Source: Flammula alnicola (taxonomy: Eukaryota; Basidiomycota; Agaricomycetes; Agaricales; Strophariaceae). Taken from it: 64,000 nt of DNA. The position numbers and the translations under genes are program-made. The notes beneath the pieces were generated by a model, which was given only the letters and a program-made list of their open reading frames with translations, had not been told where the DNA came from and did no database searches. The DNA is taken from NCBI GenBank assembly GCA_015499995.1, contig JADNRV010000214.1:16965-80964 (forward strand), written 5' to 3'. This document shows, piece after piece, positions 33,068 through 42,719 of this stretch. The stretch's first letter is position 1. The number at the start of each line of letters is the position of its first letter.

Positions 33068-33232
33068 GGGTTCCAGCGAACTCGCTGGATCACATTATAC
33101 GGTACACTGTACTACCTATTATAGACAGTACATTATTCACTGGTTCAGCGAATTCGCTGAACCCATATCACTCGGCACACTGTACACGTTCGCTGTACCA
33201 TATTATACGGTACAATGTAACATGCCTACCTG
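33068..33232. repeat. KDZ terminal inverted repeat, right
   Basis: 165 bp, inverted relative to 20,746-20,910. The 22-bp GAATTC-centred palindrome is perfectly kept at 33,142-33,163, whereas the outer palindrome is imperfect here. An extra CCAGCGA...TCGCTGG palindrome lies at its inner end (33,072-33,087). Confidence 0.9.
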
Positions 33233-33239
33233 TAAGCCC
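33233..33239. repeat. Target site duplication TAAGCCC, right
   Basis: Second copy of the 7-bp duplication (see 20,739-20,745), joining the element to the 5' part of the cyclase gene. Confidence 0.85.
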
Positions 33240-33663
33240 ATCCCACTGCGATCCGCACTGGGTATTCATGTTCACTTCATCGTCCACGGTATACGTCGCC
33301 TTTACTGCCGTCATTTGGAATACTCTATGTTCCAACCCCTTCCTTTGATACCCTGCTGGAAAGGGTTTATGCAATTCCCAATTCAAACTGCATAACCTCC
33401 CATGTTTGATTTCTATCTGGGATGCACGTAGGATACGAGACGGGGTGAGGAGGTTGATGGATCCTAATTCATCCTTGGCGGTGGATTGGGAGATGCGCTC
33501 ATAGAATCCCCATATTGCTCCTTTAATCAGTTTAATACAGGATAAGTTAACTTCAAGTTCGAAGGACAATTAGTACCGACATACCTTTCGGATCGCCTTC
33601 GCGGAAGGGTAATGAGGATAGAAGAGGAAATTGGACGTCGTCAAATGGAGACGGAACTGCCAT
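33240..33663 (-). pseudogene. Cyclase/kynurenine formamidase-like gene, 5' part
   Basis: Exon 1 (33663-33585, starting MAVPSPFDDVQFPLLSSLPF) and the first part of exon 2 (33520-33240), separated by a 64-nt intron. Blocks are DELGSINLLTPSRILRA, SLNWELHKPFPAG, DDEVNMNTQCGSQWDGL. The frame then enters the KDZ repeat. The rest of the gene is at 19,766-20,745. Related fungal proteins continue from QWDGL straight into RHW, which is exactly what the other fragment supplies. Confidence 0.88.
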
Positions 33664-33792
33664 GTTCCAGAAGGGTGGAAATGTTCAGTTTCTCACTATC
33701 TTTCTCAAATGCTTTTCTATCCAAATGCAAAAGTATTTTTATATCTTGACATTCGGCCAAAACAATTTTACCAGAAACCGTCGATGCATCTA

Positions 33793-35190
33793 TTATTTCT
33801 GGTTCATAGTTTCCACATCAGGTTCAACACCTCCTAGCCTATTTTTATGCATGAGCCCATCATAGACCAATACACAAAATTATGAATGCAAAGAAACGTA
33901 CCATCTATATACCACCCTCGAATCCCGGTCGCGACATCTTGGATCTTCTGAGGCGGCAACGTAAGCGGAGAGACCAGCATCGCCCAGTACGATTTTGGCC
34001 CCGACTTGCTTAGCCGCGGCGACGGCTAGGCCATATCCTTCTTCATGAGTTGAAACCTATATATTTTTCGTGAGCATCAAGTTGACCATCCAGTTAACAA
34101 AGTTGCTTTTCTTCTCGACGCCAAGCCAAGCCTCGTGGACCCACAACAACCCACGTCCAAACAAGAAGCACTGCCATCACCAGGCCGGCCCAATCAAACG
34201 TGAATTCAGTGTCCAGTGACTAACCTTGAAGCCCCCCTCATACCCTCTACTCGTCACCGCATCCGGACAAACGCCGGGGACAGGGTTAACCGTATCATTC
34301 ACCCAACTGCCACCCGAGCTCGTGCTAAAGCACTTCTGCAGCACCTTGGGATCCAAGCCGAGCCGCATGCCCAGATTCATTGCCTCGCTCGTCGCGAGTG
34401 CGATCATGCCACTGAGGTAATTGTTGCTGAGCTTAGCGGCTAAGCCAAGAGAAGGGCCGCCGAGCGCGTATACGTTTGTCCCCATCGTGCGGAGGATGCG
34501 CGTGAGGAGGGGAAGCTGTGGGGAGGAGGGAGAGCATCCGAGCATAATTGTTAGGGTCCCCTTGGAGGCGCCGGCGGTTCCTCCTGATACGGGGGCATCG
34601 TAGAAGTGGGGCGGATTGTCATTTAAGTTGTGTGATACAGAGTAGGCAGAGATTACGGCTTCGTTAATGGAAAGGGAGGTAGCGATGTCAATTGTTGAGC
34701 TTTTCCACAGGGTCAAAAGCCCATTTCATGAGTTTAGAGGGGATCATCCTACCAGTCGATGAATAGCTTTCCTGAGATATCTTCTGCTGCCAGAATACCG
34801 ACTTCTGGAGTAAGAAATACAGCTCGGACGTGTGATCCTATCAGATGAGATATTTTGATGAACCATTTAATCTAGCATTGTTGCTTTCAACGTACCTTCA
34901 GGTACAATTGTAATCACACATTCCTAACCCAAAGACATTCAGCGTTTAATCCAAACACATCTCTGTTCAACATAATTACGTACTGATCTTTCGGTCACCT
35001 CTCTCGCGTTACTCACAACCATGACTTTACTGTTACCCTCCTTGGTCGCTTCTATGAATCTATCCATAGCGCTCCCATCGACGTCATAGACGTACAACAC
35101 GCTCTCCGGCGGAACCTTCGCGCGTAGCTGCAGGGCCATCGGGAACCCCATCGCGCCGAGACCTATCCAGCCGAATGTTTTGGGAAGCAC
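33793..35190 (-). CDS. 3-hydroxyisobutyrate dehydrogenase-like (beta-hydroxyacid dehydrogenase family)
   Basis: Exons 35190-34984, 34923-34896, 34837-34753, 34699-34225, 34056-33902 and 33838-33793 give about 331 aa. FGWIGLGAMGFPMA is the NAD(P)-binding Gly motif. DAPVSGGTAGASKGTL is the substrate motif. GLAAKLSNNYLSG has the catalytic Lys. SEDPRCRDRDSRVVYRWLGG ends the fold. The family oxidises beta-hydroxyacids; the valine-pathway member works in mitochondria. Two oddities: no in-frame ATG precedes LPKTFGW (an ATG lies 10 bases upstream, one base out of frame), and exon 5 reads STHEEG where the alternative frame gives QLMKKD, the usual family sequence. Both look like one-base indels. The intron before exon 5 is 168 nt, long for this window. 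Confidence 0.82.
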
Positions 35191-35786
35191 GACATGTTAT
35201 TTCTAGGCTCCTGTGAATGGTCCATATTCTGTTAAGTATTCTGTCGTGATTTGAGCTAGGGCGCTTTGCGGTTTGTGTCAAGGATTGAGCTCGAAAGCTC
35301 GATCTCCTGCCAATTAATCCTGAAGTCAGAGCCGAGGCGCGTGCGATAAGCTCACTATGTATTCCACATGACTTCCTGGTCCCGATTTACCTTGTCCGTT
35401 TCTTCCCAAGCCTTCCTGCGAATCTCGAGGGCATGAGAGAAATCATCGCCAGCCTGCCTACCTGTAAGTTGGTTCGCCAGTGCATGCCGTCATTTGCCTC
35501 CGTCTTTTCTATTTTTGGGCTTGGTGGGATTGTCGGCCCGACGCTATGTGCCCTGTGATATACGCCGACTCGGAGACATCGCACACACGGAATCTGTCGT
35601 CCGAAATTGTGGTGAGCGGCACTCAACGGCTTCCGGTGTTTGAGAGGAGTCTTGTGTGCGAGAGTTGGAGGAGCTTATACACTTTCTCACAGGACATCGT
35701 CTTCCAGCCTTGCTTCCTGCTTTACCACAACTTGAAACTCAGTCCTGAGAGGCCTTGCTGCAAAATCGCGCTCGAATTTTTGAAGA
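35191..35786. promoter_or_regulatory. Divergent intergenic region, dehydrogenase / CMD gene
   Basis: About 600 bp between two divergent genes; no gene recognised inside. It may include a missing first exon of the dehydrogenase. No element with a clear consensus seen. Confidence 0.35.
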
Positions 35787-36544
35787 ATGTCCAACCCAAT
35801 TGAAGCAGCGCATAAGGAGCTGTACGAGGCTGGGATTGTCATGAGGCGACAAGTGGTGGTGAGCTCCGTTTGCTCGTCTCCAATATCTAAACAGATATCT
35901 AAAATGGATGGAACGCCGGTCCAGGGCGACGCATATGTCGACAAACAGCTGAAGCAGGTATACTTTGCGTCATCCTTCCAATTGTCCGTTACCTTTATCT
36001 GAGACCGCAAATTCAAATGGCAGGGTGTGTCCGATTTTATGAAACCAATGCAAGATCTCGCCACAGAGGTATTCTCTGTGCATTCTTGATCAAACACAAA
36101 GTTAGCTAACCCAAAGTATCGTGAAACAGGCGGCCTGGGGAACGATATGGACACGGCCAGGACTGGAGCGAAAACAGCGAAGCTTGATAGTAATAGCTCT
36201 TCTCGCATCCCAAGGAAAGGAAGCTGAGGTTAGTTAACCCATACACAAGATTGATAGCATTTCGCTGACGGCTTCGCGGTCATCGCACTCGTACGTGCGC
36301 AGCTCACAGCCCATATCAGGTACGCAGCACCTACTTTCAAACTTTTACTGGGACATTGCCTAAAGGAAAAACGTGTACGCTCATGAAAAACAGTGGCGCG
36401 GTGAATAATGGCGCTACAGAAATAGAGATTCGGGAGACGCTATTGCAGACTGCAACGTTACTGCGGCATGCCAACTGGATATCAAGTTTTAGGGTGGCCG
36501 ATGCTGTTATCAAGAAATTGAAAGAAGAGGGGGTGATTCCTTGA
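35787..36544 (+). CDS. Carboxymuconolactone decarboxylase (CMD) family protein
   Basis: Exons 35787-35858, 35925-35957, 36024-36068, 36130-36228, 36303-36319 (17 nt) and 36394-36544 give 138 aa, a usual size for single-domain CMD proteins. Blocks: AHKELYEAGIVMRRQVVGDAYVD, WTRPGLERKQRSLIVIALLASQGKEAEL, GAVNNGATEIEIRETLLQTAT and FRVADAVIKKLKEEG. The family includes 4-carboxymuconolactone decarboxylase of the protocatechuate branch and AhpD-like proteins; the exact reaction is not shown. Between TAT and FRV the model reads LLRHANWISS, while the shifted frame gives YCGMPTGYQ as in relatives. That indicates a +1 and a -1 indel about 30 nt apart (36,458-36,487). Confidence 0.85.
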
Positions 36545-37148
36545 GTACTCTTCTAAAGTTTGTTCGCCCCATGGAATTTTCTTATCAGATGATCGCAGCT
36601 GACTGCGCGATTACGAAGAACCGTGTAAAGCATTAATATTATAGGGTGCACGATAAATTTGGTCACCGTGTCTCCGAGTTTCTGGGCATACATCGGATAT
36701 CGGGCAAGCCCTAAATAAATCCTATAGTTTCCTCTACACTGCGCTATCGTTCCCTACGAACCATGGTCTCCGCCAATTCCAATGCCCAACCCGGCCCGGT
36801 GAGACCGAGCGAGGGTGGTCATTGAGTGATCGTCGCAAGTTCTAATGATCCACTGCCTTAGAATCTTGGTTATTGCGCGTAAAAATCAAGTAACGGAACG
36901 ACAGTGAGAGGATGGCTCAGCTCCAAGACGCGCCACACCTTTCGCCAAGTGAGGCTATACAGCATTTCCTAATACGTCACATTCCCACGGTTTATAAGAA
37001 TAAATCTTTGTCTATGACGCGCTAGACCTTTGTTTCTTGCGCCAGACTTTATAAAGGTCGCATTCCACGGCGTCTCCATTCTTCTCCTATCCCACTTCTC
37101 CTCTCCCACAATAACACACCACCACTCCGACCCAATCCCCGATTCACC
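36545..37148. other. Intergenic region, promoter side of the SUR7-like gene
   Basis: About 600 bp without a recognised gene. The last 100 bp are pyrimidine-rich (CTCC/CACC runs near 37,080-37,140), typical of fungal leaders upstream of the start at 37,149. Confidence 0.4.
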
Positions 37149-37913
37149 ATGGCAGCATCAGCAGCGATTCCAGGGCTGTTCTTCTGCTTTTCAGCGATGG
37201 TCTTGCTCCTCTTCGTATGTCGCTCAGTCGTGCGAAGCTACCAGGCATACTGAAACCATTCTTGCACTCTCCTAGGTCTCCATTTCGGTACCGACCTGGT
37301 CAAAAGTCTCTCTCCTGAACGTCGGCCATTCAGGTCCAATCAACTCAAGTATGGTGTCTTTGGATTCACTGGAAGTTCACCAAGTGTTGGTTACTTCTTC
37401 ACGTACGTTTCTTCCCTTCTCAAATCTTTTTGGCGTCGTTGGTGTACTGACATTGTCGACTGTCTCATGCCTTGAAACAGGAACCCCCACGTGAACTCCA
37501 CAATCCTACACAACCTCACAAAAACCCTCATCCTGCATCCCATCGGTGCGTATGCAGGGCCTTGTTCCAATCTGTTGGGCATCAGCTCACACTCTGTCTT
37601 TCGGTAAACAGCCGCGGGTCTTTCAGGTTTTGCCTTCTTCTTCGGTATCTTTGGACTGTTTCGCCGCTTCGGCACAGTCATGATGACCCTCCTGGCCGGT
37701 CTGGCCATGCTCACAACCTTCGTTGTGTGGGTTATCGATATGATCCTTTTTGGTATCGCCCGCCAACGATACCGTGATGATGGTCAACGTGCCCAGTACG
37801 GAAACGCCAACTGGCTCACTCTTGGTGCCCTCGTTGCTCTCCTCCTCGGTTTCTGTACCTCGGCCTGTGGTATATTTGGACACTACAGGCGAAGGAGAGA
37901 TGTCTCATACTAA
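37149..37913 (+). CDS. SUR7/PalI-like four-pass membrane protein
   Basis: Exons 37149-37214, 37276-37402, 37481-37545 and 37612-37913; about 186 aa once a missing base in exon 2 is allowed for. Helix 1 is IPGLFFCFSAMVLLLFVSISV. An extracellular loop has the family motif LKYGVFGFTGS. Three further helices follow (GLSGFAFFFGIFGL, MMTLLAGLAMLTTFVVWVIDMI, LGALVALLLGFCTSACGIFG) and a basic tail (HYRRRRDVSY). SUR7/PalI proteins sit in the plasma membrane, in eisosome domains or as pH-signalling components. The frame changes near 37,335-37,341: GHSGP is followed in the next frame by NQLKYG, so one base seems to be missing. Confidence 0.8.
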
Positions 37914-38619
37914 ATGCGACTTTAGTATGCCGACATTTCATCAGAACATTCTCAGGACCCTTCATCCCACCAGCCATTAGGAACGCTTCTTTTCCCGTTC
38001 TTGTGCTTTCGTTATTTGCCCTGCTTTCGCTCTGCTTTTCGCCATTGATTGTGGGAAGGAACTTTATCCTTAATTCCCCACCTTCTTTTGTCTTTATTTG
38101 CTTTTCACGCCGACCCACACGAGCATTAATGCCATACTGAATTAAGCGTCATGCCATCACACGATTTTCCACGCTTACGCATTCATCTCCACCCCAAGCC
38201 CAACCTCCTTCATGCCCTTCACGTCCATCCAACGGAATCCATTCAATTGTATGTATAATAATTTAGAATTTGTTTATTTGTTTTTCTTGTTAATGGACAC
38301 TTACTTTTCACCAAAATTATTCAGTACTGTACGATTGAACTGCATGTATCAACACATCCAACTTTTCCGGTTCTACTTTATTTTTTTTGCGTCGTGTGTA
38401 CCGCTCCTTCTAGTACTCTACACAAAATCCTCAATACCCGATTGCGACTCTTGTCGTGCGTGCCTTCTCCACTAAGTTTCGCGGTTGTCATTGAAGTTGA
38501 GAATCAAATTCGAGTGACCGGGGTCCTTAGTAAGGAAAGCCGGGCCGGGCACTGAGAAATTTAGATCCCATTGACATTTCAAAAATTCACGATTACATAC
38601 CACCAGCCGCGCATAGAAA
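37914..38619. other. Intergenic region between SUR7-like and RPC40 genes
   Basis: About 700 bp, AT-rich in the middle (38,240-38,400), with no recognised gene. It should hold the 3' end of the SUR7-like transcript and the promoter of RPC40. Confidence 0.4.
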
Positions 38620-40115
38620 ATGCCCTCCCAGACGTTTGACGAGCGTAGACTAGTGGGCGTCCACGCGGAACGAGTAACGAATGTGTCAAGCAGGGACTTT
38701 CCAGGCCATTACCCTGGTGAAGACCACTCGTGGAACCTGGCCAAATTCAAAAAGGTGCGTGAACAAAGTTTATGTTGTTTTTGTTTCGAATGACATTGAA
38801 ACTTTTTTGGTTGTTGTGTGGGATTTGCAAAGTGCAGAACTTGAAAGTCAAGGTGCAGAGGTTGTCGCAGCATTCTGTGGACTTTGATATCGTTGGCGTG
38901 GATGCGTCGATTGCGAACGCGTTTCGGAGGATTATGATTGCTGAGGTGTGTTGTGTTCGAAGTTTTGGTTTGCGCTTTTAAATTCTGACCTGGACCTTTT
39001 TCCGTTGTAGGTTCCGACGGTATGTATAGAGCAGGTCTACGTGTGGAACAACACAACAGTCATCGTAGACGAGATTCTGGCACATCGGCTGGGTCTCGTC
39101 CCGCTGAACATAGATCCGTCGCTGTTGGAGATGAAGAAAGGTGAGTTTTCCTTCTTTTTCTCTCCTTCTTGACGTATGCCGATCCCAGATTATTAACTAC
39201 TCTCCGCCGACTACACTAGACATCAACGATACCTCCACGGACCGCGACACCGTTGTGTTCAAGGTCGACATGACATGCGAGCGGAACCCCAAGGCGCCGA
39301 AGGGGTCCATAAAGCCGGAGGAACTGTACATCAACCACGAGCTGCTGGCGTCGCACCTGACCTGGTCCCCGTGGGCGAGCAGCAGGACGTGTTCGAGGGC
39401 GCGACGCCGGGACCGACAAGGCCGAATATCGTGCTGGCAAAGCTGAGGCCGGGGCAGTCAGTGAATCTGGAGCTGCATGCGGTGAAAGGTGTAGGCAAGG
39501 ATCACGCGAAATTTAGTCCTGTCGGTGCGTCTCTACATTTTTATGTTCCTTCCTCCTCTGGCTGACATTGGCTGACGCGTTCTTTGTCCGGTTCAACCCA
39601 GCCACCGCCTCCTACCGTCTCCTCCCCCAAATCAAAATTACGAAACCGATCCCCCACATCTCGCGGAGAAGTTCCAGAAGTGCTTCTCGCCGGGCGTCAT
39701 CAAGATCGACCAGCAGACGAACGAAGTCAGCGTCGATGAGCGCAATCTGCGGAACGACACGGTTAGTCGCGAAGTTTTGCGGTGGCCAGAGTTCGCGGAC
39801 TCGGTTGAGCTGAGTCGGGTGCGGGATTATTTTTTGTGTACGTCTTTTGCCTGTCTTTTGCCCTTCCCTTTTTTTGTTGCTTTTTTTTTTCTTCCACTTC
39901 CACTTCACTCCTTGTGAATTTGGAGGCGCTGACGCTTATTCTTTTCCCCGTTTATAGTTAACGTACAGTCAGAGGGTCCGTATGCTCCCGAGAGGCTGCT
40001 ACCGGAGTCGATAAAGGTCATGCGGGAAAAATTGGCTGTGATACGGCAAGCAGCTGAGGCGCTGCGGGAAAAATCTGCGAGAGTGGATAGTGATGTTGTG
40101 ATGGGAGATGCATGA
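38620..40115 (+). CDS. RPC40: RNA polymerases I and III subunit AC40 (RPAC1)
   Basis: Exons 38620-38754, 38838-38945, 39011-39140, 39220-39524, 39602-39837 and 39958-40115. Allowing for two missing bases the product is 357 aa, near the usual length. The alpha-like motif [31 protein letters not shown], then [17 protein letters not shown], is diagnostic for the AC40 partner of AC19 in Pol I and Pol III. The rest ([16 protein letters not shown]-like [27 protein letters not shown]) fits the insert domain. Frame changes occur near 39,365 (SHLTW to [11 protein letters not shown]) and near 39,660 (PHIS to [11 protein letters not shown]). Because the gene is essential, sequence errors are more likely than true mutations. 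Confidence 0.9.
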
Positions 40116-40405
40116 AATTTTAATTTCACCTTCATTTTTTGAGGTCTACCTTGTTTTTTTTGCCCAAGTCTGAGGGCTATCGAGATTTAAATGGATCCGT
40201 TTGAAGGTGTGGGTATGGGATGTGTAATGTCCTGGTTTACATTCAGAATCATTAGATGATGCTGCCTCGGTTGTACTACACAATATTTGTATTGTACATA
40301 GGCTGGGATCTTGCATAACCGCGCAGTCTGCTAGAAGATACCTTGAACGACGAGTCCATATAGCATATGTACAGGAGGAAGGGGAAAAAAGGTAGATCTG
40401 CAAAA

Positions 40406-42441
40406 TTATGTCTGGGATTGCGCGTCTGTGTGATCGTTGTCGTTGTGCTGGACCGTCGTCGCTTGGTGTTCCGTTGGAGGTATCTGGTTGGTCTTTTCTT
40501 CCAGATTCATTGACACTTCTGAAGACCGGTTCTGCGCCTCCTTAGCCTCCACAATGGGCTCCTCGGTCTTTCCAGCAGGGTCGTCAACCTTTCCGTCAGT
40601 CTCGTCGGTCCGTCTAGCACTGTCCTCAGTCGTTTCACTAGGCTCGCCGACTTTTCCAACAGCGTCCTCTGTTTTTCCCTGGGCATCTTCCGCCTTACCA
40701 TCTTGCATATCCTCCAGCTCACTTTCCACACCCTCCTCTCCGTCCTCTCCTTCCACTTCGCCAATCGCCGCATCCCCAAAAACCTCCCTGAAGACCTTCA
40801 CAGTCGGCCCGCCCAGAATGGCAAACACCACGCTCTCGAACACGCCGTGAAACTTGCCACCTGGTTTGGCCAGTAGGTCGAGGAAGATCTGCGCGACGAG
40901 CTCGACGTGATTCTGGAATACGCCTGTCCCGAAGGATCCCAGCACGAGATGCTGGGCTCCGCGTTTGTGGAAGAGGAAGAGCAGGCGCGCGATGCGCTCG
41001 TACATCTCGGCGGAGATCTTCTCTTCGGCGCGGGTCAGAGGGTAGGGTTCAGAGGGCTGCTCAAGTTCTGCGATGGGTTGTTGGTCGGGTGATGAGATTG
41101 CGGGGTGAGGTTCTTCGGGCTGCGTTGATGCAGGCTCAGAGGCAGGGGTCTCGGACGAGTTGTCGATGAGGTTGGCGTTTTGACTCTCCATGGCATTAGC
41201 AGCAGCAGCCGGTTCTGAGCTGTCGTCTTTCGCGTCCTCTGTCTTTGTAGCTTTCTCTGGCTCGTCTTCAGCTTGTTTCGCCTCTTCATCCGGTACTGAC
41301 ATCTCCACATCCGTGTCCTTGTCGTCTGCAGCGGTATCCATATTCTCCGTATCGTGATCCTTACTCTCCTCTTGAGCCTTCTTCCTTTCCTTCGCCTCTT
41401 CCTCCTCGAATCTCTTTTTCTCTTCTTCGGCCCTTTTCTTCCTCCTTTCTGCTTCCTTCGCTCGCGCAGCTTCCGCCGCCTTCACTCTCGCTTTCAACAA
41501 GCGCATATCCTCTTGCCATTGAACTTGCTGCCGCACTTCTCCAGCATTTACGGCCGCCGACGTCAGGACGTCAACTTCTACTGGCTTCTTCCAATCGCCT
41601 TTGTCGTTCCGTATCAGGACGATATTGGGAGAGTAGACCATTGCATGGGTGTAAAACGCGTTATCAGGATCCTCAGCATAATGGGCATAGAATTGGGTTG
41701 CGATAGGGGTGATTAGAGAGGGGTAGAGTGTCGAGGAACGGGCGATGGATTCTTCCTGTAGATTTCGAGCAGGTAATTCTGTAAATAAGGATCTCAATGC
41801 AAAATAAATTAAAATAAACGAACCTGAGCTTGAGCACCGTTGATGAACCCTCCGCCTGGCTTTTTGGCCGAAGCGAAGTTCAGCACCCCGATAGTCTTGT
41901 TCTCCACCTCTGGATGGTCATTAATCATCCCGTGCAGCTTCCTCGCGCCCACTAACGTCGAATATTCCTTTATGAGAATCTTCGTCCGGCGTTCGGCCAA
42001 CTCGCCAAAGTCGGCCGTGGCCCAGCTCGCGGTCTCAGCATCGTCAGGCGGGTAATACCCCGTGTTCTCGTTCGTGTAGAAGATCTTCGCCGCGAGGTCG
42101 TAGGAGTCCTTAGTACCTGGGGGCACGTAGATTCCCTGGTCAAGCGTGTCGAGGGTTAGGGCGGCGAAATCGCGCAGCTCGTCGCGCGAGAGCCGGTAGG
42201 AAGGATTATGCGGCTGGTACCGTCCCCGTGGGCGGTAGGTGCCCCGTCTGCGCGATTGGGCAGCATGCGAGCTGTACCGCGATTGTGACTCTGAGTGGTT
42301 TGACCCTTGCCAGCTGCCTGGCAGTTGTGGTTCGAGAGTGTTATCCAAGTCGGGTCTCGATGAGCTATTTGTCAGGGTAGTTGTATCAGAAACGAAGAAT
42401 TCGTGGATGCGAGAGAGAAAAGCAGGGACACACAGAAACAT
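40406..42441 (-). CDS. Microbial-type PARG (DUF2263) protein with large charged insert
   Basis: Two exons (42441-41824, 41755-40406; 68-nt intron) give 655 aa. The catalytic block TIGVLNFASAKKPGGGF...AQEESIARSSTLY has the GGG-x7-QEE signature, whose Gln and Glu are separated by the intron. VDVLTSAAVNAGEVR follows. About 180 residues of Lys/Glu/Ala-rich coiled coil then interrupt the domain before it resumes with ARLLFLFHKRGAQHLVLGSFGTGVFQN. A Glu/Asp/Thr-rich tail of about 120 residues ends the protein. The family removes poly-ADP-ribose or related ADP-ribosyl groups. The insert and tail are absent from the two smaller paralogs next door. Confidence 0.88.
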
Positions 42442-42719
42442 GGTGGGCGTCGATTCAGACACAGGCTGTTCCGCTACTATCTGTAAGTCGAAAGAATGGT
42501 CTATACAGCAGGCCGAGTAGAACACGAATAGCAATCGATATCGTACTGGTAAATAAGAAAAGAGCTTTCAGACAGGGGAAATAGGCGAGAGGATGCGATT
42601 AGATCGATGAGATAAGGACCGGGAATAGAGCAGGTGGTAGCCGCTGGAAACCGTTTATACGAATTAGGCGCTGGCCTTATGACTCCTTTATTATACATGG
42701 AATTGTCAGGCACTGTCAA

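Larger units (their letters stand above)
20746..33232. mobile_element. KDZ (Kyakuja-Dileera-Zisupton) DNA transposon, 12,487 bp
   Basis: Large DNA transposon with 165-bp terminal inverted repeats starting CACATACCTTTGTTACA (left) and CAGGTAGGCATGTTACA (right, read inward), so it ends in CA...TG. The 7-bp duplication TAAGCCC flanks it. It carries the KDZ transposase and four further genes in divergent and convergent pairs. The interior is strikingly rich in GCCGAT/ATCGGC. It is inserted in exon 2 of a cyclase gene. The transposase has a one-base frameshift and another gene is broken by a MITE, so this copy may no longer move by itself. I found no TET/JBP dioxygenase, which some fungal KDZ elements carry. 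Confidence 0.93.

Noticed and set aside
20746..33232. Possible TET/JBP dioxygenase cargo in the KDZ element
   Set aside because: Some fungal KDZ elements carry one, but none of the five genes shows HxD...H with the expected surrounding motifs.
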